A stretch of 11,400 bases of DNA from an uncultured Bacteroidota bacterium. GTDB taxonomy: Bacteria; Bacteroidota; Bacteroidia; Chitinophagales; Chitinophagaceae. The position numbers and the translations under genes are program-made. The stretch spans positions 1 through 11,400 of the forward strand of contig CAMLGP010000032.1 of assembly GCA_946479535.1 (NCBI GenBank). The letters run 5' to 3'. The stretch's first letter is position 1. Every line of letters starts with the position of its first letter. Below are positions 1 to 7,553 of the stretch, piece by piece. Under the pieces are notes generated by a model. It did not search any database. It was not told where the DNA came from and saw only the letters and a program-made list of their open reading frames with translations.

Positions 1-3000
1 ATTACCGAATGTCCACTGGTAATTGATAAGGGAATCAGTTTGAGCCAGAATAGCAGTGAATGGTTCGGTACTGTTTAAACAAATGGTATCACGGCTGAGG
101 ATTGAAGGGGCCGGTGTACGGTATACAAGTACTGTATCTTTAAAAGAACTTGTGCAATTGCTGACCGTAGTAATTGTTAGCGTTACCGGATATAAGCCGG
201 GTTGGCTAAATGAATGAGAAGGATCCGTTGCGCCTGAAGTAGTGCCATCTCCAAAATCCCATATAGTAGTTTGAATTGCTTCATTCTTGGTGGTGAAATC
301 CTTGAACTGAACCGTGCCCTGGTCGCAGAACTCTTCTTTATCCTTTCCAAATAAGGGTATTGCGCCCAATACATCAATGCGGGGATTTCCCACCACTACA
401 CTTTGGCAACCCTGGGCCGTGTCAAAGATCAGCATCAATGGCTGATTGAAACTTGGCCTTGGATAAAAATGACTAAAAGTGGTCCGGCCTGAAGAATCAA
501 GTGTTCCATCACCGAACCCAAAATAGAATTTGAATCCTGGCGGCAGAGTTACATTGAAATCTACATTCAGTGAATTACACGCGCTTGTGATGGGACCATA
601 ATTTATCTGCGCGGCGTTGGGGTTATACACAGATACACTCGCACTTGCTGAATGAGTGCAGCCTCCTGGCCCTGTAAGGATAAGGGTGGGTTGAAAACTT
701 CCAAATGCACTATAAAAGTGTGAAGGGCTTTGTACTGTAGATGATCCTCCATCTCCAAAATCCCATATCCATGATTCGTAATCTTTTCCCTGGAACAGGA
801 AACCTGTTTTTAATGGAGGACAAATAGTAGTGGTGTCTGTAATTTCAAAAGCAGCCTTTGGAAAACGTATCCTGATATAATTTGCTTTTGTAACAGAATC
901 ACTGCAACCATTGATATCAGTGATCTTGAGTTTTACAGTATAATCAGCATCTCCTACGGGATAAGAATTGGTGGGGTTTTGAAGTGTGGATGAATTTCCA
1001 TCTCCAAAAGTCCATAAATAATTAAGTCCTACGCCGGAAGAAGTATCTACAAATTGCAAAGGGGCTTGTGGGCAGTAAAATGTATCTGCCCTGAAACCAA
1101 CTACGGGATTTGTTACAATTATCTGGCCGGGTAATGTATAAGCGTCTTTACAGCCAGCTCCGTCAACTACTGTTAATGACACATTAAAGGCACCTAATAA
1201 GTTGTAAGTATGTGTAAAAGGGCCACCATTTAATGTATCTTTTATTCCATCACCATAATCAAAGATCCAGTTCTTGATACCAGCCGCGGGAGTGGAATTA
1301 TCAGTAAACCCGAACTGTTTGCCATAGCATGCACCAGGTGCAATGCTGGTAAAGTTGGCAACGGGTCCATTTACCGTTATCTGCTGTGTGGATTTGCTTA
1401 CGCAACCATTAAGATCAAAAAGAACAGAAGTGACATCATACGTGCCAACATTTGGCAAATTATAATTGACAGTTTGCCCGGTAACAGGAATTGTATCTGT
1501 GCCAATTACCCATTTATAAGATTTAATGTTTTGGGGATTAGTATTTGTTGAGGTCAACGTAAACGGATCATTCTTACATACAGGATTTTTGCTGAAATCA
1601 AATGTGGCTGCTTCCGCTGCAATTGTTATATCGTGGCTCACTAAATAGGTACATGCTCCATTAGTGACCGTTAAAGTAACAGTGTGAGTGCCTGGTGGCA
1701 AATTAACTGGTGTGGGAGTTGGGAGGGAAGATGTTGGTATTCCAGGTCCAAAATCCCATGCATAGGTCAATGGTAACAAATTATCATCAACAATACTTTT
1801 ATTTATAAAAGTAACCAGACCGGTTGTACAATCAACCACATAATCAAAACGGGCAATTGGTGGCCTTACATCTATAACATGCGTGATTGAAGACTTACAC
1901 AGGTTATTGAATATTGTAAGTTTGACAACTCTACTTCCTGTATCCTGGAACTGATGTATTGGATTCTGTTCAGCTGAAGTTTCACCATCATCAAAATCCC
2001 AAAGCCATAGATGATCATATCCAGGAGTAAGTGTTGAACCATCCATAAAACTTACAACGTCCGATGCACAAGTTGATATATTGGCTGGAGTGAAAGCTGG
2101 AATGCCCGGGGTGCCCACTCTTACACCGCCAGGGAAGTTCCTTGTTACTGTACAGCCACTCTGGGTTGTTAAGGTTACTGAGATATCGTAAGCGCCGGGA
2201 GTATTATAAAGATGAGAAGGATTCGGAGCAGTGCTGGTTCCTCCATCTCCAAAGGTCCATGAATATGTTACAATAGGATCAACTGTAGTGATAAGGGGAA
2301 CCGGATTGTAGGAAAAAGGAGCACAATCTCCAACAGGCGCATCTACCTGAATGGTGGTAGGGCGTATCAGTACATACGGAGATTTCACTAATGTATTTGT
2401 ACAGCCGGTACCGGTTGTAACAGTCAGGGATACATTAAAATCTCCTGTGGTAGTATATGTGTGAGAGGGATCTTTTTGAGTGCTGGTTGTTCCATCGCCA
2501 AAATTCCAAAGCCATGAGGTAGCTCCAGGGGTTTGATCCATAAAATTCACAGTAAAAGGTGCCTGGCAGTTGGCGGTGTCTGGTGCTGTAAAAGCAATAA
2601 CGGGTTTGTCCGCAACTGTTACATTGTGGAATTGTGAATCAATACAACCAACATATTGGTTAATAAGTTTTATGGTATAGGGGCCAGGCGTGAGATAGGT
2701 TTTAACTGGATTAATTTGCGAAGTCCCCGTTCCATCTCCAAAATTCCAGGTTGATGTAACAGGAGCGGGTGCTGAAGTATTTACAAACGATACCGGTTGA
2801 TTAAGACAGATATTAGGCGGTACAGTAAAATCAGTTGTTGTTGGATTGATGGTGATTGTTTTTGTTTGAGATCCCGTACATCCAAGATCACTAACTGCAT
2901 TCAGGGTTATTGTATAGGTGCCGGGTGCTGCATACGTAGCGGTTGGATTAGCAGCGGTAGAAGTAGTGCTGTTTCCAAAATCCCAATTATAGGTGATGGT

Positions 3001-3684
3001 TCCCGGACCATCAGATAAATTGGTGAAATTTACATTGAAAGGAGCGCGACAGGTAGTTGGATCAGAAAAATTGAAATCTGTTGTTACTCCCCCTACAACT
3101 CGAATATAGTTGCCTGCAGTAGTGGTGCTTTTGCAACCCGTGCTGCTTGTAACGGTCAGGGTGATACTAAAATTACCAATATTGTCAAATTGATGCGAGG
3201 GATTCTGCTGCGTTGATGTTCCCCCGTCCCCAAAATCCCATTCCCAACTTGTAATATTTCCACCGGCCCCAGGAGTTGAAAGATCAGAAAAGTCTATCGT
3301 TGCCGGTAGACAGCCAAGGGTGTGGTTAGCTGTAAAGGATGCTGCTGGAGAAGGAAATACGGTTATATAGTTAGTTCTGACAACCTCTGCAATTCCGGTA
3401 GCATTTTGAACTACCAGCTTTACACTATAGGTTCCCGGATTGCTAAAAGTTACAATGGGGTTTTGAACACTGGACAGGGTGCCATTACTGAATTCCCAAT
3501 TCCAGGCAGTAGGATTGCCGGTAGATTGATCTGTGAAAGTAACGCTTAGGGGAGCACAGCCTGAAGTAACATTAGCCGTGAAGTTTCCAACAGGGTTTTG
3601 GCCAAATGTGAAAGCAGTGCAGAAGACGATGAAAATAAACGATAACAGGGTCTTCTTTGGATTAGTATTGTTCGGTTGTGCCAG
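1..3684 (-). CDS. Giant secreted multi-PKD-domain protein, N-terminal part (partial at left edge)
   Basis: One frame stays open from the window edge to a stop at 3736-3738 and gives about 1228 codons from the proposed start. A signal peptide comes first (basic KK, then LLSFIFIVFCTAFTFG, then QN). About fourteen complete PKD-like domains follow, roughly 80 residues each, plus the start of a fifteenth. The PKD core (WDFGDG or a variant, then a NPSHxY-like motif, then a G-x-Y/F-x-V-x-L-T-V strand) recurs near 3484, 3226, 2977, 2737, 2497, 2248, 1987, 1741, 1249, 1003, 754, 514 and 247. The domain near 1500 has lost the motif (WVIGTD). Most domains carry two cysteines, one near the start (often C-x-P) and one late (GC-x-S/T). 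PKD domains are beta-sandwich modules of surface adhesins and secreted enzymes. In Bacteroidota, proteins like this usually end in a type IX secretion or gliding-associated C-terminal domain, which would lie outside this window. No ATG, GTG or TTG is in frame before the signal peptide; the first in-frame ATG is at 2541, inside a domain. The CTG at 3684-3682 gives the neatest start (MAQPNNTNPKK...). A sequence error at the start codon is also possible. Confidence 0.88.
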   Translation of the reverse strand, partial: MAQPNNTNPKKTLLSFIFIVFCTAFTFGQNPVGNFTANVTSGCAPLSVTFTDQSTGNPTAWNWEFSNGTLSSVQNPIVTFSNPGTYSVKLVVQNATGIAEVVRTNYITVFPSPAASFTANHTLGCLPATIDFSDLSTPGAGGNITSWEWDFGDGGTSTQQNPSHQFDNIGNFSITLTVTSSTGCKSTTTAGNYIRVVGGVTTDFNFSDPTTCRAPFNVNFTNLSDGPGTITYNWDFGNSTTSTAANPTATYAAPGTYTITLNAVSDLGCTGSQTKTITINPTTTDFTVPPNICLNQPVSFVNTSAPAPVTSTWNFGDGTGTSQINPVKTYLTPGPYTIKLINQYVGCIDSQFHNVTVADKPVIAFTAPDTANCQAPFTVNFMDQTPGATSWLWNFGDGTTSTQKDPSHTYTTTGDFNVSLTVTTGTGCTNTLVKSPYVLIRPTTIQVDAPVGDCAPFSYNPVPLITTVDPIVTYSWTFGDGGTSTAPNPSHLYNTPGAYDISVTLTTQSGCTVTRNFPGGVRVGTPGIPAFTPANISTCASDVVSFMDGSTLTPGYDHLWLWDFDDGETSAEQNPIHQFQDTGSRVVKLTIFNNLCKSSITHVIDVRPPIARFDYVVDCTTGLVTFINKSIVDDNLLPLTYAWDFGPGIPTSSLPTPTPVNLPPGTHTVTLTVTNGACTYLVSHDITIAAEAATFDFSKNPVCKNDPFTLTSTNTNPQNIKSYKWVIGTDTIPVTGQTVNYNLPNVGTYDVTSVLFDLNGCVSKSTQQITVNGPVANFTSIAPGACYGKQFGFTDNSTPAAGIKNWIFDYGDGIKDTLNGGPFTHTYNLLGAFNVSLTVVDGAGCKDAYTLPGQIIVTNPVVGFRADTFYCPQAPLQFVDTSSGVGLNYLWTFGDGNSSTLQNPTNSYPVGDADYTVKLKITDINGCSDSVTKANYIRIRFPKAAFEITDTTTICPPLKTGFLFQGKDYESWIWDFGDGGSSTVQSPSHFYSAFGSFQPTLILTGPGGCTHSASASVSVYNPNAAQINYGPITSACNSLNVDFNVTLPPGFKFYFGFGDGTLDSSGRTTFSHFYPRPSFNQPLMLIFDTAQGCQSVVVGNPRIDVLGAIPLFGKDKEEFCDQGTVQFKDFTTKNEAIQTTIWDFGDGTTSGATDPSHSFSQPGLYPVTLTITTVSNCTSSFKDTVLVYRTPAPSILSRDTICLNSTEPFTAILAQTDSLINYQWTFGN

Positions 3685-3768
3685 GCGTTGATTTGATTTA
3701 TGTCCTAACGTCCGGGCTGCTGCAAAAAGTATTCCTTAAAGGCAGGTTTCAGGCCGTACGGAGGTACT

Positions 3769-3800
3769 ATTATAAAAAAAAATTCCCCTACCGGTGTCAA
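3769..3800 (-). promoter_or_regulatory. Possible promoter of the PKD gene
   Basis: On the minus strand a TTGACA (3800-3795) is followed after 20 bases by TATAAT (3774-3769), about 85 bases before the proposed CTG start. Both hexamers match the general sigma-70 consensus, but the spacer is longer than 17. No Bacteroidota-style TAnnTTTG is present here. The TTGACA lies in the loop of a terminator-like hairpin, so the match may be chance in AT-rich sequence. Confidence 0.3.
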
Positions 3801-3812
3801 AGGTTTGGGAAT
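3774..3812 (-). terminator. Probable terminator of the lipoprotein gene
   Basis: Read on the minus strand, ATTCCC (3812-3807) pairs with GGGAAT (3787-3782). Inside it, ACC (3804-3802) pairs with GGT (3792-3790) across a 2x2 internal loop. The stem runs straight into a T-rich tract. It lies about 50 bases after the lipoprotein stop codon, as expected for an intrinsic terminator. Confidence 0.5.
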
Positions 3813-3863
3813 CTGATCAGCCTGTGAATGTAGGACAATAAACTGACAATATATTGGGATGAA

Positions 3864-4271
3864 TTATAATTTGTCCAGACGCATCGTCTTGGTTTCAGAC
3901 CCAACGGTTTGTGAGGCTATAACAAAGGTCCAGGAGCTATTATCGATATGCCAGCTTCCATTGATCAGGTTCAGGGGAGCACCAGCATCAAAATTGGCCC
4001 AGGTAGTCATGCTCGCCGCATCGCCATCCCAAGTACCTGTTTTTTCAACCAGTCCTATCTTAATGGCATCAACAGTCTTATTGCTATAGTACTGGAACTT
4101 ATAGCCATTAAAATCATCCGTTATGGTTTGACCGTTATGAACGAAGTTGGTGATCTGCCATTGCCCATTTACCATGGCCTGAATAATGAGGTCCTTCTGT
4201 TTTTCCTCAATGGCCTTCTTGCAGCCAGACAGCAGGAGCACAAGTGCGAGGGATACGAGAACTGGTTTCAT
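3864..4271 (-). CDS. Small lipocalin-like lipoprotein
   Basis: A 135-residue protein with a lipoprotein signal peptide: a short basic start, a hydrophobic stretch at residues 4-14 and the lipobox LSGC with the lipidated cysteine at position 17. It is therefore predicted to be anchored in the membrane, most likely on the periplasmic or outer-membrane side. The mature part has the pattern GQWQITNFVHNGQTITDDF (36-54), then GYKFQYYSNKTVDA (56-69), then TGTWDGD (78-84). This matches the lipocalin-like domain found in many short Bacteroidota lipoproteins (W-x-I/V-T-x-F, F-x-GY-x-F, n-G/K-TV-x-A, TGTW). Those proteins mostly have no known ligand, and none can be read from the sequence. The gene has its own probable promoter and a hairpin after it, so it looks monocistronic. 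Several ORFs antisense to it are shadows. Confidence 0.82.
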   Translation of the reverse strand: MKPVLVSLALVLLLSGCKKAIEEKQKDLIIQAMVNGQWQITNFVHNGQTITDDFNGYKFQYYSNKTVDAIKIGLVEKTGTWDGDAASMTTWANFDAGAPLNLINGSWHIDNSSWTFVIASQTVGSETKTMRLDKL

Positions 4272-4290
4272 AAGATATTATAATTAAACA

Positions 4291-4320
4291 CAAAATAAAC
4301 GTTTGGAATCACCCGTGCAA
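4291..4320 (-). promoter_or_regulatory. Probable promoter of the lipoprotein gene
   Basis: On the minus strand TTG (4320-4318) is followed after 20 bases by TATTTTG (4297-4291), about 20 bases before the ATG at 4271. This resembles the Bacteroidota primary-sigma promoter (TTTG, about 19 bases, TAnnTTTG), with one base missing in the -7 element. The leader would be very short and AT-rich. Confidence 0.42.
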
Positions 4321-4370
4321 GCGTACAATTGCGTTAGCTAAAGATCAGGTTTCAAGGGGGTTAGGGCTAT

Positions 4371-4415
4371 TAAGTGAAAGGGGCTGGAGAAATTCATCCA
4401 GACCCCTTTCACTTA
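4371..4415. terminator. Long near-perfect hairpin after the DinB-like gene
   Basis: TAAGTGAAAGGGG (4371-4383) pairs perfectly with CCCCTTTCACTTA (4403-4415). The stem continues with CTGGA (4384-4388) against TCCAG (4397-4401) past one bulged A at 4402. This makes an 18-bp stem with an 8-base loop, 14 bases after the stop of the minus-strand DinB-like gene. There is no clear T-tract on the minus strand, so it may act as a terminator or as a 3'-end stabilising structure. Confidence 0.62.
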
Positions 4416-4429
4416 TGATTGGATTCTTA

Positions 4430-5053
4430 TTACTTTTTTGGAAAACCAGGATCCTGCTTTACCTCATTGATCTGTTGGAGGTGCCTGGCAGAATGGGCAG
4501 CAACAAAGAGCATAAACTGGTAAGCATCAGCCTTTCCAAATGGAAGCTGAATGATATGGTTGCGGAGGTCTTCAGTGGTGGATTTGGCATATTTGATATG
4601 TTCAGCCCTGGCAGCCTTAAATGCGATCATTGCTTCATTGATATCTTTCCAGTTGGCCTGACTGGGTTGCAGTGGATCAATTGTCTTTACCTTATGACTA
4701 CGGTCTTCCACCATTTTAACAATATCATCATCACTCACTTTTATTTCACTTCGTTCTTCAGGTTTTGGAGATTCCATCATGGCATCATTTAACTGATTCC
4801 ATAGTGCTTTTTCAGAGAGAGTAATATGATAAAAACATTCTCTAATGCTCCACCTTTCCGGTGAGATCTTATAGTCAAGCTGAGCTTCTGAAAGTCCCTT
4901 TAAAGATTTCAGTACATCAGTTTTGGTATCCTTTAATTCAGTGAGGGCAAATTTTCTTTCCAGGGGCGTGAGAGTGGAGTCTTTCAGCGTTCCTGCCATG
5001 CCGGTAATAACCAATAGAGTCAGCAGGAAACGGCCTTTGGTTCGTTTCAGCAT
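4430..5053 (-). CDS. Exported DinB-fold protein (DinB_2/YfiT-like)
   Basis: The 207-residue product starts with a basic, hydrophobic leader (KRTKGRFLLTLLVITGMAG, residues 3-21) that looks like a signal peptide without a lipobox, so export is likely. The rest is helical with DinB/YfiT superfamily features: a first helix (about 34-58), then RWSIRECFYHITLSE (67-81) with His76, and a C-terminal HSARHLQQI (187-195) with His187 and His191. These three histidines are where the metal-binding triad of the four-helix DinB fold sits, so a divalent metal site is probably intact. Family members include thiol-dependent S-transferases such as bacillithiol transferases, along with many proteins of unknown activity. 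The substrate cannot be told from the sequence. The gene stands alone, with a hairpin after it and a long gap before it. I saw no convincing promoter. Confidence 0.82.
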   Translation of the reverse strand: MLKRTKGRFLLTLLVITGMAGTLKDSTLTPLERKFALTELKDTKTDVLKSLKGLSEAQLDYKISPERWSIRECFYHITLSEKALWNQLNDAMMESPKPEERSEIKVSDDDIVKMVEDRSHKVKTIDPLQPSQANWKDINEAMIAFKAARAEHIKYAKSTTEDLRNHIIQLPFGKADAYQFMLFVAAHSARHLQQINEVKQDPGFPKK

Positions 5054-5437
5054 AATTACTTAGTTGATTTAAAGATTACGATAAAGCTGCCAAAGGGCGG
5101 ACAAGCATCGGGGTAAAGTTAGGGTTTCTTATAACATAACCTAATATCTGTTTGTATGGGGATGGTCAATTTAATTCAGGGTTAATATTGGTCATCCTAC
5201 TTATGGGGTTCGGTGGGCGATGAACAGAAATAGCAGTTTATTTAAGTCCGAATATTGGTTAGTGGGGGGATTTGGGACCCGTTCCAGGGTTAAAGAGCTG
5301 GGATTAGCCTGAGAAACGAAAGGAAAATACATCCAGAACCGAAAGAGAATCGAACAATAACCGAAGGATGACCGAAGGATAACAGAATTGTAGCAATATA
5401 GGGAGACTAAAAATTATTAACTATTTGGTACTTAATA
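5054..5437. other. 384-base stretch without a recognisable gene
   Basis: This lies between the start of the DinB-like gene and the end of the YitT-family gene, both on the minus strand. No credible ORF is present. It should hold the upstream control region of the DinB-like gene (near 5054-5130) and the 3' end of the YitT transcript. At the right end a weak 6-bp stem (5415-5420 with 5432-5437) touches the YitT stop codon and could be a poor terminator. AATATTGGT occurs twice (5184-5192 and 5251-5259). A purine-rich block with short direct repeats lies at 5311-5390. An unannotated small RNA or decayed gene cannot be excluded. Confidence 0.5.
5338..5380. repeat. Short direct repeats ACCGAAGGAT
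   Basis: ACCGAAGGAT occurs at 5360-5369 and again at 5371-5380, one base apart. A related ACCGAAAGAGAAT begins at 5338, and further GAAACGAAAGG-like text lies just upstream. The block is purine-rich on the plus strand. Two perfect 10-base copies are too few to name a function. A protein-binding site or a small tandem duplication are both possible. Confidence 0.5.
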
Positions 5438-6370
5438 CTAGTGGTGCATAAGAGGCTTTTTCTTCACCATTCCGCCTTTTGTATCCCTGATGCTGTGCAT
5501 AACAACAAAAGCGGTAGGATCGATCCTGTCAATTTCATTATTCAACCGGCTGATCTCAAGACGGGTAACAACCGTAAAAAGTATATCATTGGGCACATCG
5601 GTCTCGCCTCTTTTTCCGAATCCTTTTTTGCCCGAATACACAGTGAGACCCCTTCCCATCTGGTTACGTATAAACTGGCCGATCTCTTCATTCTTATGGG
5701 AGATAATGGTTACGCCTGTAAACTCTTCAACACCTTCCAAAATAAAATCAACGGTTTTGGAGGCAGCCAGGTAAGTTAGTATGGCATAAAGGGCCACTTC
5801 AACAGAAAGCAGCCATGCAGCTACCGAAAATATGATCACATTAAAGACAAGGATAAAATCTCCAACAGTAAGGGAACTGGTACGACTAAGCGATATGGCC
5901 AGAACTTCCGTTCCATCAATTACACCACCACCTCTAATGGTGAGCCCTACTCCAAGTCCGAGAAAGAATCCGCCAAAAACGGAAACCAGCAATTTATCAT
6001 TGGTAACAACAGGATAAGGAATGACTGCCACTGCGAGGGCCAGCAAACTGATGGCTATAATACTGGTTATACTAAACCATTTGCCAATCTGTTTGAGACC
6101 AATAAAAAGGAATGGAATATTCAATATAATGATTGAAAGCCCTAATGGAATACGGGTCTTTGCATTTATTAAAAGTGAAATACCGGTTACTCCACCATCT
6201 ATAAAATGATTGGGCATTAAAAACCCCTTTAATCCAAAACCGGCTGATAATACTCCAATCAGCACAAATAAGGCTGCGCGTATTATTCTGCGATTGGAAC
6301 GTTGTTTATTCCAGAAATTTTTGGCCTGCTGATAGCGGTTTGATTTCTGAGGTGAGTGCTGGTTCCACAT
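5438..6370 (-). CDS. YitT family integral membrane protein (YitT_membrane plus DUF2179)
   Basis: A 310-residue inner-membrane protein. After a basic cytoplasmic tail (1-30) there are about five or six hydrophobic segments, near 31-52, 58-70, 76-93, 99-120, 128-145 and 171-205. Family signatures are GGVTGISLL (59-67), in the loop after the first segment, and RGGGVIDGTEVLAIS (146-160), the conserved GG-x-x-G-T-E region of YitT/DUF161 proteins. A soluble C-terminal domain follows (about 217-300) with GRGLTVYSGKKGFG (239-252) and a late DPTAFVVMHS (284-293), which matches DUF2179. The two-domain layout and length are normal for the family. The molecular function is not established; these proteins are often guessed to be transporters. 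The gene is transcribed away from the Nif3-like gene, with 67 bases between the two starts. Confidence 0.92.
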   Translation of the reverse strand: MWNQHSPQKSNRYQQAKNFWNKQRSNRRIIRAALFVLIGVLSAGFGLKGFLMPNHFIDGGVTGISLLINAKTRIPLGLSIIILNIPFLFIGLKQIGKWFSITSIIAISLLALAVAVIPYPVVTNDKLLVSVFGGFFLGLGVGLTIRGGGVIDGTEVLAISLSRTSSLTVGDFILVFNVIIFSVAAWLLSVEVALYAILTYLAASKTVDFILEGVEEFTGVTIISHKNEEIGQFIRNQMGRGLTVYSGKKGFGKRGETDVPNDILFTVVTRLEISRLNNEIDRIDPTAFVVMHSIRDTKGGMVKKKPLMHH

Positions 6371-6437
6371 TATTGGCTGGTTATGGTCAATCCGAAACTA
6401 ATTCCTTTTAATTATCTTTCCACCACATTAATCCACA
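6371..6437. promoter_or_regulatory. Divergent promoter region between the YitT and Nif3-like genes
   Basis: These 67 bases separate two start codons that point away from each other, so promoters for both genes should lie here or just inside the genes. Near matches to the Bacteroidota -7 element are TATCTTTC (6412-6419) on the plus strand and TAGTTTCG on the minus strand, each one mismatch from TAnnTTTG. No good upstream TTTG was found at the right spacing for either. Confidence 0.35.
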
Positions 6438-7532
6438 ATGCAAATTTCCGTAATAATAGGTTTTCTTGAGTTATTGGCCCATCCTAGTTTGCAGGAATCT
6501 TATGATAATGCAGGATTGATCACAGGAGATCCTGAATGGGACTGTAGTGGAATTATCTGTACTCTGGATGCAACAGAGGAAGTCATCAATGAAGCGATCC
6601 GGAAAAAATGTAATCTGATAGTAGCGCACCATCCAATTATCTTTTCAGGACTTAAGAAGATCAACGGAAAGAATTATGTGGAAAAGGCTGTGATCACAGC
6701 TATCAAGAATGATATCGCCATATATGCCATTCATACCAATCTTGATAATGTACTGAATGGAGTAAGTGGGAAAATGGCATCCTTAATTGGATTACAAAAC
6801 CTTGCTGTTCTTTCTCCGAAATCCTCCACATTAAAAAAGCTGTTCACTTTTGTGCCAGTTGATAAAGCAGAGGAGGTGAGGCAGGCAATATTCAATGCAG
6901 GGGGAGGATTTATCGGCAACTATAGTGAATGCAGTTTTACAGTTGAAGGTATGGGCACTTTCAAAGCAGGTACAGGTACCGATCCTTATGTAGGGAAGAT
7001 TGGAGAACAGCACCAGGAAAAAGAAGTGAAGATTGAAGTGATATTTCCAGCCCATCTGGAAGGTTCCCTTGTAAAGGCAATGATTGCGGCGCATCCTTAC
7101 GAGGAAGTGGCCTATGACATTGTATCTCTGGACAACCGTTACCAGGGCACCGGCAGCGGACTGGTAGGAGAATTGTCCAGACCGATGGAAGAAAAGGCCT
7201 TTTTGACCCATCTCAAATCTGTTTTCAGGTTAAAGATGGTGCGGCATAGCCCGTTGACCGGAAAAATGATCAAAAAGGTGGCACTTTGCGGCGGTTCAGG
7301 TAGTTTCCTCGTTTCCAAGGCATTAGGGATAGAGGCGGATGTCTATGTAACAGCAGACATGAAGTACCACGAGTTTTTTGATGCAAATGGAAGGCTTCTT
7401 ATAGTGGATATTGGCCATTATGAGAGCGAACAGTTCACGATTGACCTTCTGGCTGAATATTTAGAGCAAAAATTTCCTACCTTTGCCGTCCTGAAAACAG
7501 GGGTAATGACAAATCCCGTCAATTACTTCTAA
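6438..7532 (+). CDS. Nif3-like dinuclear metal centre protein, long form (YqfO type)
   Basis: The 364-residue product opens with the typical family start (PSLQESYDNAGLITGD, 16-31). It carries the metal ligands of the NIF3/YbgI fold: His64-His65 in IVAHHPIIFSG, Asp103 in AIHTNLDNV, and His327 with Glu331 in DIGHYESEQF. The two halves of the metal domain are split by an insert of about 100 residues (about 132-232), with FVPVDKAEEVRQAIFNAGGG (137-156) and AAHPYEEVAYDI (217-228). This is the PII/CutA-like insert of the long-form members such as B. subtilis YqfO, and explains the length against about 250 for the short form. The family is universal and forms hexameric toroids with a di-metal site. 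A GTP cyclohydrolase-like activity has been suggested, but the physiological role is unsettled. All expected ligands are present, so it should be functional. The zinc-ribbon gene follows after 21 bases, probably in one operon. Confidence 0.93.
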   Translation: MQISVIIGFLELLAHPSLQESYDNAGLITGDPEWDCSGIICTLDATEEVINEAIRKKCNLIVAHHPIIFSGLKKINGKNYVEKAVITAIKNDIAIYAIHTNLDNVLNGVSGKMASLIGLQNLAVLSPKSSTLKKLFTFVPVDKAEEVRQAIFNAGGGFIGNYSECSFTVEGMGTFKAGTGTDPYVGKIGEQHQEKEVKIEVIFPAHLEGSLVKAMIAAHPYEEVAYDIVSLDNRYQGTGSGLVGELSRPMEEKAFLTHLKSVFRLKMVRHSPLTGKMIKKVALCGGSGSFLVSKALGIEADVYVTADMKYHEFFDANGRLLIVDIGHYESEQFTIDLLAEYLEQKFPTFAVLKTGVMTNPVNYF

Positions 7533-7553
7533 GCGCTTAAACTTCAAATAAAA

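Noticed and set aside
183..377. Minus-strand ORF of 64 codons near the left edge
   Set aside because: It overlaps the PKD gene in another frame, and the PKD frame shows a clear WDFGDG domain there.
2797..3549. Plus-strand ORFs of 73 and 75 codons inside the PKD gene
   Set aside because: They are antisense to a continuous 1228-codon frame with clear domain repeats. Their composition (rich in C, R, S, G and I) is that of antisense shadow.
1..3684. Regular repeats at about 250-base spacing considered as a CRISPR or DNA-level repeat array
   Set aside because: The repeats are protein-level PKD domains with divergent DNA sequence, lying in one open reading frame.
3948..4283. Plus-strand ORF of 111 codons over the lipoprotein gene
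   Set aside because: It is antisense to a gene with a clear lipobox and lipocalin-like domain, and has no recognisable domain itself.
4415..4792. Plus-strand ORF of 125 codons over the DinB-like gene
   Set aside because: It is a shadow of the DinB-fold protein, whose histidine triad supports the minus strand.
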